Position numbers and translations under genes: made by a program. Below are positions 1 through 7,180 of a DNA stretch of 39,011 nt, piece after piece (position 1 is the first letter of the stretch; each line of letters begins with the position of its first letter). The notes under the pieces were generated by a model. The model made no database searches. It saw only the letters and a list, made by a program, of their open reading frames with translations, and was not told the origin of the DNA. The DNA lies in the NCBI GenBank assembly GCA_905215195.1, contig CAJMPF010000001.1:1-39011 (forward strand), in the 5' to 3' direction. This DNA comes from an uncultured bacterium. GTDB lineage: Bacteria; Actinomycetota; Coriobacteriia; Coriobacteriales; Coriobacteriaceae.

Positions 1-36
1 CATCAACAAGGCGGAATGTGGGAGGTGTTCGGATAA
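1..36 (+). CDS. Possible 3' end of an upstream gene
   Basis: The first frame reads eleven residues ending GGMWEVFG and then TAA. A hairpin some 50 bases further on looks like the terminator of such a gene. The piece is too short to identify, and another frame stays open to about position 60, so the call is weak. Confidence 0.25.
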   Translation, partial: HQQGGMWEVFG

Positions 37-85
37 AGTCGATAATCAAGGTAGTACTTAAGTGTTTGCGTATAACCTAAGAATC

Positions 86-114
86 AATACGCCCGGCACT
101 CTGTCGGGCGTATT
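86..114. terminator. Hairpin, probable terminator of the upstream gene
   Basis: AATACGCCCG (86-95) and CGGGCGTATT (105-114) form a perfect 10-bp stem with a 9-base loop. The right arm ends in only a short T-rich stretch, so it would be a modest terminator in either direction. Confidence 0.5.
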
Positions 115-152
115 CTATTGAAGACTATGTTTCCTAACAAGGAGTAACCGAT

Positions 153-1238
153 ATGGGTCTGATTCAAAAGAAGGACGAGAAGGACGAGATCGACGGCATT
201 CAGATCATCGAGCGCGGCGAAGGCCCCGACGGTGATGAGGACGAGAAGATCGACCTGGTCACCGGTACGTCTGCCGAGCACATTGCTGCCGGTACGACGG
301 CCGAGGAGGAGGACGCCCGTCTGGAGGCTCAGATTGCCGCGGATGCCGCTGACGAGAATCTGATGCCCGAGGAGCAGGACGAGGACGATGACTCCGACGT
401 GGATGACCACGCTTGCAAGCACAAGAAGACGATGATTGCCGCCTTTGTGGTTGCAGTCGTGATTGCTGCCGTGATTGGCTTCTTTATTGGCAATGGTGGT
501 TTTGGCGGCAAGGGCGTCGGCTCGGCGACCCTGACCGAGGACCAGCTCGATTCGACCGTGGCAAGCTACAGCTACAACGGCAAGAAGAGTGACATCACCG
601 CGCGCGAGGCCATCGAGAGCCAGTACAGCCTCGACACCGTCAAGGACGACGACGGCAACTATACCGCTCCGTCTGCCGACGTCATCCTGTCCTACGTGCG
701 CAACAAGATTCTGCTCGATGCTGCCGAGGACGAGGGCATTACCGTCTCCTCTAAGGAGATGAAGAAATACGCCGAGGATTCCATCGGCACTTCGGACTAC
801 AAGACCATGGCCACGCAGTATGGCGTGTCCAAGGACCAGGCCAAGCAGATCGTCCGCCAGTCCGCGACGCTGCAGAAGCTCTACAAGAAGAAGGTGGGCG
901 ATAGCTCCGCAAGCATGCCGACTGCTCCGACCGAGCCTGCTGACGGCAACGAGGAGACCGCGAGCAAGGACTACGCCGACTACATCATCAACCTTGTCGG
1001 TGACGAGTGGGATAGCGAGAAGGGCACTTGGAAGGACGCCGACAACACCTATGCCAAGGCCTTTGCCGACGATGCCTTTACGGCCGATAGTGCGACCTAT
1101 AAGCAGGCCATGACCGCCTATTACACCGCCTACCAGCAGTATTCTTCGCAGGCCTCGAGCGCCAGCTCCAAGTGGACCGAGTACGCTAACGGCCTGTACG
1201 CCAAGGCCAACATCAGCATCTACGGCCTGTTTGCGTAA
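153..1238 (+). CDS. Membrane-anchored SurA/PrsA-like protein of unknown function
   Basis: This is a 361-residue protein. Residues 1-90 are very acidic and probably cytosolic. A hydrophobic segment at about 92-115 (core MIAAFVVAVVIAAVIGFFIG) looks like a signal anchor. The outer part, about 130-255, contains AREAIESQYSL, a helix-rich stretch with DVILSYVRNKILLDAAEDEG, and QYGVSKDQAKQIVRQSATLQ, which resembles the N-terminal chaperone domain of SurA/PrsA/trigger-factor C-domain proteins. No parvulin domain is visible; the C-terminal 100 residues are rich in Ala, Asp and Tyr. The start is supported by AAGGAG eight bases upstream. A strong terminator follows directly, so it is monocistronic. Chaperone-like function is inference from the fold resemblance only. 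Confidence 0.8.
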   Translation: MGLIQKKDEKDEIDGIQIIERGEGPDGDEDEKIDLVTGTSAEHIAAGTTAEEEDARLEAQIAADAADENLMPEEQDEDDDSDVDDHACKHKKTMIAAFVVAVVIAAVIGFFIGNGGFGGKGVGSATLTEDQLDSTVASYSYNGKKSDITAREAIESQYSLDTVKDDDGNYTAPSADVILSYVRNKILLDAAEDEGITVSSKEMKKYAEDSIGTSDYKTMATQYGVSKDQAKQIVRQSATLQKLYKKKVGDSSASMPTAPTEPADGNEETASKDYADYIINLVGDEWDSEKGTWKDADNTYAKAFADDAFTADSATYKQAMTAYYTAYQQYSSQASSASSKWTEYANGLYAKANISIYGLFA

Positions 1239-1281
1239 GGATTGCTTGAGCTTTCGAGCACGAAGCCGAAATATCTGATGG

Positions 1282-1318
1282 AGCCCCCTAGAACGGACAT
1301 CGTTCTAGGGGGCTTTTT
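1282..1318 (+). terminator. Rho-independent terminator
   Basis: AGCCCCCTAGAAC (1282-1294) pairs perfectly with GTTCTAGGGGGCT (1302-1314) around a 7-base loop and is followed by TTTTT. It ends the SurA-like gene. Confidence 0.93.
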
Positions 1319-1351
1319 GCGTTGAAGGCGTGATTGGCGGCTTAATTATGG

Positions 1352-1591
1352 CTATTCATCTTTAAGTCCAAAAAGGTTATCGGCTTCATCGTCAGGCATA
1401 TATTCCAGTACATCGCCCGGTTGGCAGTCGAGTGCCCGACATATCGCGTCAAGAGTTGAAAAACGTATGGCAGAAACCTTGCCCGTCTTAATGCGTGACA
1501 TATTGACCTGGGAGATGCCCACGCGTTCCGCAAGCTCTTTGGATGAGATCTTGCGTTCGGCGAGCATGCGGTCAAGCCGCAGAATAATCAT
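1352..1591 (-). CDS. Small Cro/CI-type HTH transcriptional regulator
   Basis: The 79-residue protein is almost entirely one HTH_3/XRE domain: KELAERVGISQVNMSRIKTG is the helix-turn-helix, and FSTLDAICRALDCQPGDVLEY is the typical closing part of YozG-like regulators. AGGGGGAA lies just upstream of the ATG. It starts nine bases after the stop of the DUF2975 gene and is therefore its downstream operon partner. Pairs of DUF2975 membrane protein and YozG-type regulator are common in Gram-positive bacteria. The regulator probably controls its own operon; the signal sensed is unknown. Confidence 0.9.
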   Translation of the reverse strand: MIILRLDRMLAERKISSKELAERVGISQVNMSRIKTGKVSAIRFSTLDAICRALDCQPGDVLEYMPDDEADNLFGLKDE

Positions 1592-1600
1592 GGATTCCCC

Positions 1601-2239
1601 CTAGAGCAACTCGTCATCTTGTTTTTGCAGGATATACCCGTAACGGAAGATACTGGCAATCAGGCAAATAATCAGGCCTGCAAAGAGCATGGAGGGCTCG
1701 AATAACTGGCCGACGAACGCATCCGTAAAGTTGCCGCCAAATCCTGAGAGTATCATTCCCGTGATTACGGCGCCAAGAAGCCTCACGGCAACGCCGCCGA
1801 TAAGGAATAAATGTCCTACTCGACGAAGTGTCTGGTTACATTCAAGGTCAAAGGGCCTGCCTTCCTTTTCAATGTTGAAGAAAAGCCTGCGCACGCTTAT
1901 CGCGATGGTAAGCGCGAGGCATGTCATCAAGAGGCTCCCTATGGCAGTGTGGCCATCGTGTGCGACGAGCATAAGTGGGGCCTGCGCATCGGTACCGACA
2001 ATAGCCAGGCACGGCCCTTCGCCGGCTTGAAGTTCTACGGATTGGAGGCACGACCCTTGGGAGAGGCCGGGCAATATAAGTAGAAGGTCAATCGCAATGA
2101 CTGCGAGGAGTCCCAGAGCGAGCGCTGTGGTAATGCAGATTGTGGCCCATTTGCAGATGCGAGCGAGCTTCCTCAGTTTGGCTATCGTCTGTTCGCGGCT
2201 GATGGTTTCATTCGATATAGATGCGTTTCGGTGGACCAT
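1601..2239 (-). CDS. DUF2975-family integral membrane protein
   Basis: The 212-residue protein has about four hydrophobic segments: WATICITTALALGLLAVIAI near residues 30-55, a second near 100-120 (SLLMTCLALTIAISV), a third near 140-170 (FLIGGVAVRLLGAVITGMIL) and a last one near 180-200 (MLFAGLIICLIASIF). The pattern, including the line RPFDLECNQTLRRVG before the third segment, fits DUF2975. I place the start at the ATG preceded by GGAGAGG; an in-frame ATG 39 bases further upstream has no ribosome binding site. The downstream HTH gene completes a two-gene operon. Function is unknown. Confidence 0.8.
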   Translation of the reverse strand: MVHRNASISNETISREQTIAKLRKLARICKWATICITTALALGLLAVIAIDLLLILPGLSQGSCLQSVELQAGEGPCLAIVGTDAQAPLMLVAHDGHTAIGSLLMTCLALTIAISVRRLFFNIEKEGRPFDLECNQTLRRVGHLFLIGGVAVRLLGAVITGMILSGFGGNFTDAFVGQLFEPSMLFAGLIICLIASIFRYGYILQKQDDELL

Positions 2240-2489
2240 AACCTCTCCAATCGGCGTTTTGGATGATACTTGTATCATATCAAAATTAACGATAAACGAT
2301 AAATAATTACGTATACTGAGTAAGTAATGATTGAAAACGATTAGCGTGAGCTATTAGCTCATTTTGGATGCCGGAGTTTGGCGTTCGGGGGATGAGGACA
2401 AATGCCAAAAACTTCCCGTGATCGCGCAAGCGCTCCATCGCGCATCCCTAATTCATCTGGGAAAACAACTGCAAACGATTACAAGAAAC

Positions 2490-2519
2490 CGGTGAACGGT
2501 CGAAAACTACCGTTCACCG
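2490..2519. promoter_or_regulatory. GGTGAACGGT inverted repeat
   Basis: GGTGAACGGT (2491-2500) and ACCGTTCACC (2509-2518) are perfect inverted copies with an 8-base centre; one more base pairs on the outside. It is a member of the dispersed motif seen at seven other places in the window, here head-to-head instead of tandem. Confidence 0.6.
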
Positions 2520-2708
2520 ATAATCTCAAAACTGGTTCTAACTGGTATTAAGTCAAAAAGACCAATTCACATATCTTCACAATGACCTGCAATTTTTCTA
2601 CACGCTATTTTTAGCCGCCCTGCGTTGTTTAGACACCGGGAAAGATCCGTTCTTTTGCCAAAACAGTTCGAAACGGTTTCAAAACCGCAGGTAGAAGTGT
2701 TAACGAGC

Positions 2709-2739
2709 GGTAAACGGTCGATTTATCACCGTGAGCGGT
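2709..2739 (+). promoter_or_regulatory. Tandem GGTRARCGGT motif pair, 21-bp spacing
   Basis: GGTAAACGGT (2709-2718) and CGTGAGCGGT (2730-2739) start exactly 21 bases apart, two helical turns. The pair lies about 50 bases upstream of the proposed -10 of the PTS operon, a suitable place for an activator. Confidence 0.55.
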
Positions 2740-2787
2740 GCAAAAACGTTTTACCGTATGAATCAACGAAAGCGACCTCTTCTGGGG

Positions 2788-2842
2788 TGATATAGTGACA
2801 ACAACACGTCACGTGGTTACTACCAGTTTAGAAACCACTGGT
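2788..2842 (+). promoter_or_regulatory. Promoter and GntR operator of the amino-sugar PTS operon
   Basis: TATAGT at 2791-2796 with TG at 2788-2789 looks like an extended -10 box. GTGGTTACTACCAG (2813-2826) lies just downstream and matches CTGGTTACTACCAG before agaS; both have TGGT/ACCA arms around TACT. ACCACTGGT at 2834-2842 may be an extra half-site. A repressor here would block the first transcribed bases. The adjacent GntR/UTRA gene is the likely source. Confidence 0.6.
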
Positions 2843-2889
2843 CTTCAAAGAACGCTTTCTAAGAAGCTTTAAGGGCGAGCGCCCGCTGG

Positions 2890-2936
2890 CTTCCGAAAAT
2901 CATCGGACTCAGATTGTACACACCTTCGGAAGGGAA
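2890..2936 (+). promoter_or_regulatory. 5'-leader hairpin overlapping the agaF ribosome binding site
   Basis: CTTCCGAA (2890-2897) can pair with TTCGGAAG (2925-2932). The right arm runs into the ribosome binding site GGAAGGGA that serves the ATG at 2943, so folding would hide it. Whether this is regulatory is inference. Confidence 0.4.
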
Positions 2937-2942
2937 ATTTGA

Positions 2943-3386
2943 ATGGTTGGCTTTATTCTTACCGGTCATGGACAGTTCGCACCCGGCCTAGCTAGCGCTA
3001 TCGCTATGGTTGCCGGCGACCAGCCCGCTTTTACCGTCGTTCCTTTTGAGGGCGACCAGGCTGCTTCCTACGGTGAGGATCTCCGCGCCGCTATTACCGC
3101 CATGCGCGAGGAGTGCGATGGCGTGCTCGTCTTTACCGACCTGCTTGGCGGCACCCCGTTCAACCAGTCGATGATGATTGCCCAGGATGTCGACAACGTC
3201 GAGGTTCTGACTGGCACCAACCTTCCCATGGTTATTGAGCTTCTGTTCCTCCGCGGCAATGCCACGCTCGCCGAGCTTGGCGAGCAGGCCGTGACCGTTG
3301 GCCAGACGGGCATCACCGCCCAGACGGTCGCATCCGTTGCCGGCTCCGAGGAAGAGGATATCTTCGGCGACGAGGACGGCATCTAA
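2943..3386 (+). CDS. agaF: PTS EIIA, mannose family, amino-sugar type
   Basis: The 147-residue cytosolic protein receives phosphate from HPr and passes it to the IIB of the same operon. It begins MVGFILTGHGQFAPGLASA, in which His9 of TGHG is the phosphorylated residue of the EIIA-Man family; VFTDLLGGTPFNQSMM and VLTGTNLPMVIELL are further family motifs. Length fits a single-domain IIA. The acidic tail EEEDIFGDEDGI is slightly extended. It opens the operon, has GGAAGGGA upstream, and its stop overlaps the start of the YajC-like gene by one base. The name agaF rests on neighbours agaS and nagA; mannose-family substrate preference cannot be read from IIA alone. Confidence 0.88.
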   Translation: MVGFILTGHGQFAPGLASAIAMVAGDQPAFTVVPFEGDQAASYGEDLRAAITAMREECDGVLVFTDLLGGTPFNQSMMIAQDVDNVEVLTGTNLPMVIELLFLRGNATLAELGEQAVTVGQTGITAQTVASVAGSEEEDIFGDEDGI

Positions 3387-3667
3387 TGGCCGATTTCGGA
3401 GCCAACGTCCTGAGCTCCTCGGTCGCCCTTTTAGGTCTGCTTGTCATCATGGGCTTGATTTACACCATCTGGTCGCAAATCAACATGAAGAAGAAGCAGA
3501 AGTACTTCAAGGAGCTGCACACCGAGCTCAAGCCGGGTCAGGAGGTTCTTTTCGCCGGCGGTATCTACGGAACCGTCAAAGGCATCGAAGGCGAGAAGGT
3601 CCAGATCAAAGTCCGATCCGGAGCCGTCGTAGATGTTTCGCGTTATGCGATTCAGGAGATCAAGTAA
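3386..3667 (+). CDS. yajC: YajC-like small membrane protein inside the PTS operon
   Basis: The 93-residue protein has one membrane segment at about residues 10-30 (SSVALLGLLVIMGLIYTIW), then a basic KKKQKYFKELHTELKPGQEVLFAGGIYGTV stretch and EGEKVQIKVRSGAVVDVSRYAIQEI, the standard YajC layout (membrane helix, KxG-x-V--GGI-G-V core). YajC is an accessory subunit of SecDF-YajC. The gene overlaps agaF by one base and precedes the IIB, so it is co-transcribed with the PTS. In streptococcal glycosaminoglycan PTS clusters a YajC-like gene also accompanies mannose-family EII genes. I infer a PTS-associated role in place of, or besides, general secretion. Confidence 0.85.
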   Translation: MADFGANVLSSSVALLGLLVIMGLIYTIWSQINMKKKQKYFKELHTELKPGQEVLFAGGIYGTVKGIEGEKVQIKVRSGAVVDVSRYAIQEIK

Positions 3668-3703
3668 CTGTCGTCAGCAAATATCGAAAGGAAGCTGATC
3701 AAC

Positions 3704-4186
3704 ATGGCAGAACCCAACATTCTTCTTACCCGCATCGATAACCGACTGGTTCATGGTCAGGTTGCCACCCAGTGGAACTCCACCCTGGGCTCCAACCTCA
3801 TCCTCGTCGCCAACGACGACGTGGCGTCCAACACCATGCGCCAGAACCTCATGAAGATGGCCGCTCCCGCCGGCGTCGCTACGCGTTTCTTCTCTCTGCA
3901 GAAGACCATCGACGTCATTGGCAAGGCGAGCCCGCGCCAGAAGATCTTCATCGTGGCCGAAACACCGGAAGACGTGCTTACGCTCGTCAAGGGCGGTGTG
4001 CCTATAAAGAAGGTAAACATCGGCAACATGCACATGTCGGAAGGAAAGCGCCAAGTCGCCACCTCCGTCGCAGTTAACGACGAGGATGTCGCTGCGTTTA
4101 AAGAGCTGCAGGAATTGGGGGTGGAGTTGGAGATCAGGCGCGTTCCGAGCACGCCTGTTGAGGACACGAGCAAGCTCTTCTCGTAA
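3704..4186 (+). CDS. agaV: PTS EIIB, mannose/sorbose family
   Basis: The 160-residue cytosolic protein takes phosphate from the IIA and phosphorylates the sugar crossing the IIC/IID complex. The N-terminus reads PNILLTRIDNRLVHGQVATQW, where His17 of LVHGQ is the phospho-histidine of the family. FFSLQKTIDVIGKAS and VKGGVPIKKVNIGNMH are typical of galactosamine-type IIB proteins. The ribosome binding site is AAAGGAAG. It follows the YajC-like gene by 36 bases. The orphan protein at 13446 is its paralog but lacks this histidine. Confidence 0.9.
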   Translation: MAEPNILLTRIDNRLVHGQVATQWNSTLGSNLILVANDDVASNTMRQNLMKMAAPAGVATRFFSLQKTIDVIGKASPRQKIFIVAETPEDVLTLVKGGVPIKKVNIGNMHMSEGKRQVATSVAVNDEDVAAFKELQELGVELEIRRVPSTPVEDTSKLFS

Positions 4187-4276
4187 TCCTCGTGATCCAC
4201 GTTGTCAGGAGTGAAACCCTGACGTTCTGTACGTGAAATCCAAAGTGCGTACATACATTTTGAAAGGAGGAGCAAG

Positions 4277-5077
4277 ATGGAATACTCGATCATCCAGATC
4301 GCTCTGGTCTTCGTCGTCACGTTCATCGCGGCAATCGACCAGTTTGACTTCCTCGAGTCTCTCTATCAGCCCATCGTCACCGGCGCCGTCATCGGTCTTA
4401 TCCTTGGCGACCTCAACACCGGTCTTCTCGTGGGTGGTACCTATCAGCTCATGACGATCGGCAACATGCCGATCGGAGGCGCTCAGCCGCCTAACGCCGT
4501 CATCGGCGGCATCATGGCAGCCATTCTCGCTATCGCCACGGGCCTCGAGCCCAACGCGGCAGTCGGCCTCGCCATTCCGTTCGCTCTGCTTGGCCAGCTT
4601 GGCGTTACCCTGGTCTTCACGCTTATGTCCCCGCTTATGTCCACGGCCGATAACATGGCTCACAACGCGGACACCAAGGGCATCGAGCGCCTGAACTACT
4701 TCGCCATGGCTCTGCTCGGCCTGATCTTCGCTGTCGTCGTCACCCTGTTCTTCATCGCTGGCGCTACCATTGGTCAGACCATCGCTTCCGCCATCCCGAC
4801 TTGGCTGCAGACCGGTCTGTCCGCTGCAGGCGGCATGATGCGCTTCGTCGGCTTCGCCGTCCTGCTCAAGGTTATGATGAACCGCGATATGTGGGGCTTC
4901 TTCCTCATGGGCTTCGGCCTCGCGCTCATCACCGTTGCCAACGATTCGCTGGCAACCCCTGCTCTGCTCATCCTCGCTCTCATCGGCTTCGGCATCGCTT
5001 TCTGGGACTTCCAGCAGCAGACCGAGCTGAAGGGTGCAGCTGTTTCTGACGGAGGTGACTTCGAAGATGGCATCTAA
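4277..5077 (+). CDS. agaW: PTS EIIC, mannose/sorbose family
   Basis: The 266-residue integral membrane protein forms the sugar channel with IID. It is hydrophobic throughout, with the family hallmark around residues 27-75: ESLYQPIVTGAVIGLILGD, then GLLVGGTYQLMTIGNMPIGGAQPPNAVIGG. Length is normal for IIC. AAGGAGG lies upstream of the ATG. Its last 11 bases overlap the start of the IID gene, indicating translational coupling. Substrate is inferred from nagA and agaS nearby (GalNAc, galactosamine or a derived disaccharide). Confidence 0.9.
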   Translation: MEYSIIQIALVFVVTFIAAIDQFDFLESLYQPIVTGAVIGLILGDLNTGLLVGGTYQLMTIGNMPIGGAQPPNAVIGGIMAAILAIATGLEPNAAVGLAIPFALLGQLGVTLVFTLMSPLMSTADNMAHNADTKGIERLNYFAMALLGLIFAVVVTLFFIAGATIGQTIASAIPTWLQTGLSAAGGMMRFVGFAVLLKVMMNRDMWGFFLMGFGLALITVANDSLATPALLILALIGFGIAFWDFQQQTELKGAAVSDGGDFEDGI

Positions 5078-6149
5078 TGAGTATGTGATCCCGGAGCACT
5101 ACGAGGATCTCACTCCTGCTCCGCAGCTCGACCAGAAGACCCTCAACAAGATGGCTTGGCGCTCCTGCTTCCTGCAGGCCTCGTTCAACTACGAGCGTAT
5201 GCAGGCCGCTGGCTGGCTCTACTCCATCATCCCCGGTCTGGAGAAGATCCACACCAACAAGAACGACCTCGCGGCTTCCATGAGCCACAACCTGGAGTTC
5301 TTCAACACCCACCCGTTCCTCGTCACCTTTGTTATGGGCATCGTGCTTTCGCTCGAGCAGAACAAGGTTGACATCCCCACGATCCGTGCCGTCCGCGTCG
5401 CCGCAATGGGCCCGCTCGGTGGTATCGGTGACGCCCTGTTCTGGCTGACGCTCGTGCCTATCACGGCCGGCATCACCTCCAACATGGCCATCAACGGCAA
5501 CGCTGCTGCGCCGATCATCTTCCTGGTGATCTTCAACGCTGTCCAGTTCGCTCTGCGCTTCTGGCTCATGAACTGGTCCTACAAGCTTGGCACCAGCGCT
5601 ATTGACGCTCTGACCGCCAACATGCAGGCCTTCACGCGTGCCGCTTCCATCATGGGCGTCTTCGTCGTCGGTTGCCTGGTCGTCACCATGGGTGGCACCC
5701 AGATCAACCTCCAGATCCCCAACGGCACCACCCGTGGTCTCTCCGCTACTACCGTGATCGTCTCCGAGAAGGAGGCCGAGAACTTCACCGGTATGGAGGG
5801 CATCGATACCGAGACCGCTGAGGCCGGTACCATCGCCATGACCGATAAGGACGGCAACGCCCTTACCGCTTCCGATGCCGACGGCAATGCTGTCGAGTGC
5901 GGCGTCACCGATCTGGGTAACGGCATGGAGTCCGTGACCTACGGCACCGTTACCGAGGATCCGGTCAACTTCTCTGTTGCCGACACCCTCAACACCATCG
6001 TCCCGAAGCTCGTCCCGCTTATGCTTACGCTGCTGCTTTACTACATGTTCGCTAAGCACAGCTGGACCCCGACCAAGGGCATTCTCCTGCTCTTCGTCCT
6101 TGGCATCCTGGGCGCTGGCCCGCTTGGTCTCTGGCCGAGCATCTGGTAA
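5067..6149 (+). CDS. agaE: PTS EIID, mannose family, with a large insertion
   Basis: The 360-residue protein pairs with IIC in the membrane. The start is the ATG after GGAGGT at 5050-5055, inside the end of agaW; an earlier in-frame ATG at 5034 lacks such a site. Residues 25-215 show the usual IID pattern, including WRSCFLQASFNYERMQAAGW and AAMGPLGGIGDALFWLTLVP. The C-terminus (about 303-360) has DTLNTIVPKLVPLMLTLLLYY and a final hydrophobic hairpin. Between them residues 220-302 form a hydrophilic, Gly/Asp/Thr-rich stretch (TDKDGNALTASDADGNAVEC) where most IID proteins have only a short loop; usual length is 260-285. It lies before the last membrane part and may be outside the cell. Confidence 0.9.
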   Translation: MASNEYVIPEHYEDLTPAPQLDQKTLNKMAWRSCFLQASFNYERMQAAGWLYSIIPGLEKIHTNKNDLAASMSHNLEFFNTHPFLVTFVMGIVLSLEQNKVDIPTIRAVRVAAMGPLGGIGDALFWLTLVPITAGITSNMAINGNAAAPIIFLVIFNAVQFALRFWLMNWSYKLGTSAIDALTANMQAFTRAASIMGVFVVGCLVVTMGGTQINLQIPNGTTRGLSATTVIVSEKEAENFTGMEGIDTETAEAGTIAMTDKDGNALTASDADGNAVECGVTDLGNGMESVTYGTVTEDPVNFSVADTLNTIVPKLVPLMLTLLLYYMFAKHSWTPTKGILLLFVLGILGAGPLGLWPSIW

Positions 6150-6215
6150 GGCTCTAGCTTGAGGGGTGTGTCCCTACGCGGCTCACACCCCGACCCCTTA
6201 AGCCATGTGTATGTT

Positions 6216-6249
6216 AAAAGCCGCGTGCTCGAAAGAGCGCGCGGCTTTT
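6216..6249. terminator. Bidirectional-type terminator after the PTS operon
   Basis: AAAAGCCGCGTGCTC (6216-6230) and GAGCGCGCGGCTTTT (6235-6249) form a 15-bp stem with one mismatch and a GAAA loop, followed by GTTTTC. A second hairpin, GGGGTGTG/CACACCCC, lies just before it at about 6164-6190. Confidence 0.9.
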
Positions 6250-6334
6250 GTTTTCTTGATGATTCGGGTGTGGCAGACAGATAATGCATAACACCCTAGG
6301 TAGTTAGCCGAATTCGAGCAAAAGGGAGGATAGG

Positions 6335-7066
6335 ATGGCGATCGGAGCGCGTAAGCAACCGCTGTACGATCAGCTGGTCGATATTCTGACCGAAAAGATT
6401 GACCATGAATATCGCGCCGGTGACATGATTCCTTCCGAGCGCGAACTTTCGGAGCGCTATGGTCTCTCGCGCACTACGGTACGCCTGGCTCTGCAGGAAC
6501 TGGAGCGTTTAGGACTGGTGGTTCGGCAGCACGGTCGCGGTACCTTTGTGACCGACCGTTCGGCAAAAGCAACCAATCTTATGCAGTCCTACAGCTTTAC
6601 CGAGCAGATGCGCGCGATGGGTCGAGAACCCGAGACCACGATTCTCGAGTTTTGCGAGATGGAGGCCGATAAGAATCTGGCCGAGCATATGGGATTGCGC
6701 ATCGGTGATCGCATTTTTAAGCTCAAGCGCCTTCGTTCTGCCGACAACATGCCCATGATGGTCGAACGCAGCTATCTACCGGTTCGTCAATTTCTGTCCC
6801 TAAAGCGACCGCTGCTGGAGCGTAAGCCGCTTTACGATGTGATTGAGCAGGACTTTCAGCAAAAGATTCGCGTGGCCGAAGAGGAGTTCTATGCGAGCAT
6901 AGCCCGTCCCACCGATGCCCACCTTTTGGGAATTGTCGAGGGCTCGCCTGTGCTCGATTTGGTCAGGACTACGTATAACGAGTCAAACGAGGTTGTGGAG
7001 TATACACTCTCGGTTGCTCGTGCCGATCAGTTTAAATACAAGGTTTACCACCAGCGTAGCAACTAG
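6335..7066 (+). CDS. GntR/HutC-family regulator with UTRA domain
   Basis: The 243-residue protein has an N-terminal winged helix (residues 8-75: PLYDQLVDILTEKID, then IPSERELSERYGLSRTTVRLALQELERLGLV and GRGTFV) and a C-terminal UTRA ligand domain (about 95-240). UTRA regulators of this type sense sugar phosphates such as GlcNAc-6-P. AAAGGGAGGATAGG precedes the ATG. It sits between the PTS operon and agaS, and TGGT-TACT-ACCA operators lie before both, so it is most likely their repressor, released by an amino-sugar phosphate. The inducer is inference. Confidence 0.88.
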   Translation: MAIGARKQPLYDQLVDILTEKIDHEYRAGDMIPSERELSERYGLSRTTVRLALQELERLGLVVRQHGRGTFVTDRSAKATNLMQSYSFTEQMRAMGREPETTILEFCEMEADKNLAEHMGLRIGDRIFKLKRLRSADNMPMMVERSYLPVRQFLSLKRPLLERKPLYDVIEQDFQQKIRVAEEEFYASIARPTDAHLLGIVEGSPVLDLVRTTYNESNEVVEYTLSVARADQFKYKVYHQRSN

Positions 7067-7105
7067 TGTCCGCATCGTTTCCATATGGTGATTCTTTGCA
7101 TTTAA

Positions 7106-7141
7106 CTGGTTACTACCAGATAACCAACCGAAGTGTATAAT
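7106..7141 (+). promoter_or_regulatory. agaS promoter with overlapping GntR operator
   Basis: CTGGT-TACT-ACCAG (7106-7119) is a perfect inverted repeat covering the -35 area. TATAAT at 7136-7141, preceded by TG, is an extended -10. The same 12-base core occurs before the PTS operon at 2814-2825. Confidence 0.7.
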
Positions 7142-7180
7142 TGCACGTCAGAGGATTACTTCTAGAGAGAGGTATTAAAA

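Larger units (their letters stand above)
2240..2787. other. Long intergenic region upstream of the amino-sugar PTS operon
   Basis: No supported gene is visible in this AT-richer stretch. It holds the divergent promoter area of the DUF2975 gene, two tandem AACTGGT half-sites at 2530-2536 and 2540-2546 that resemble halves of the aga operator, the GGTGAACGGT palindrome at 2490-2519 and the 21-bp-spaced pair at 2709-2739, both listed separately. Confidence 0.6.

Noticed and set aside
2239..2278. Longer start for the DUF2975 protein
   Set aside because: The upstream ATG has no ribosome binding site, whereas GGAGAGG stands directly before the ATG at 2239.
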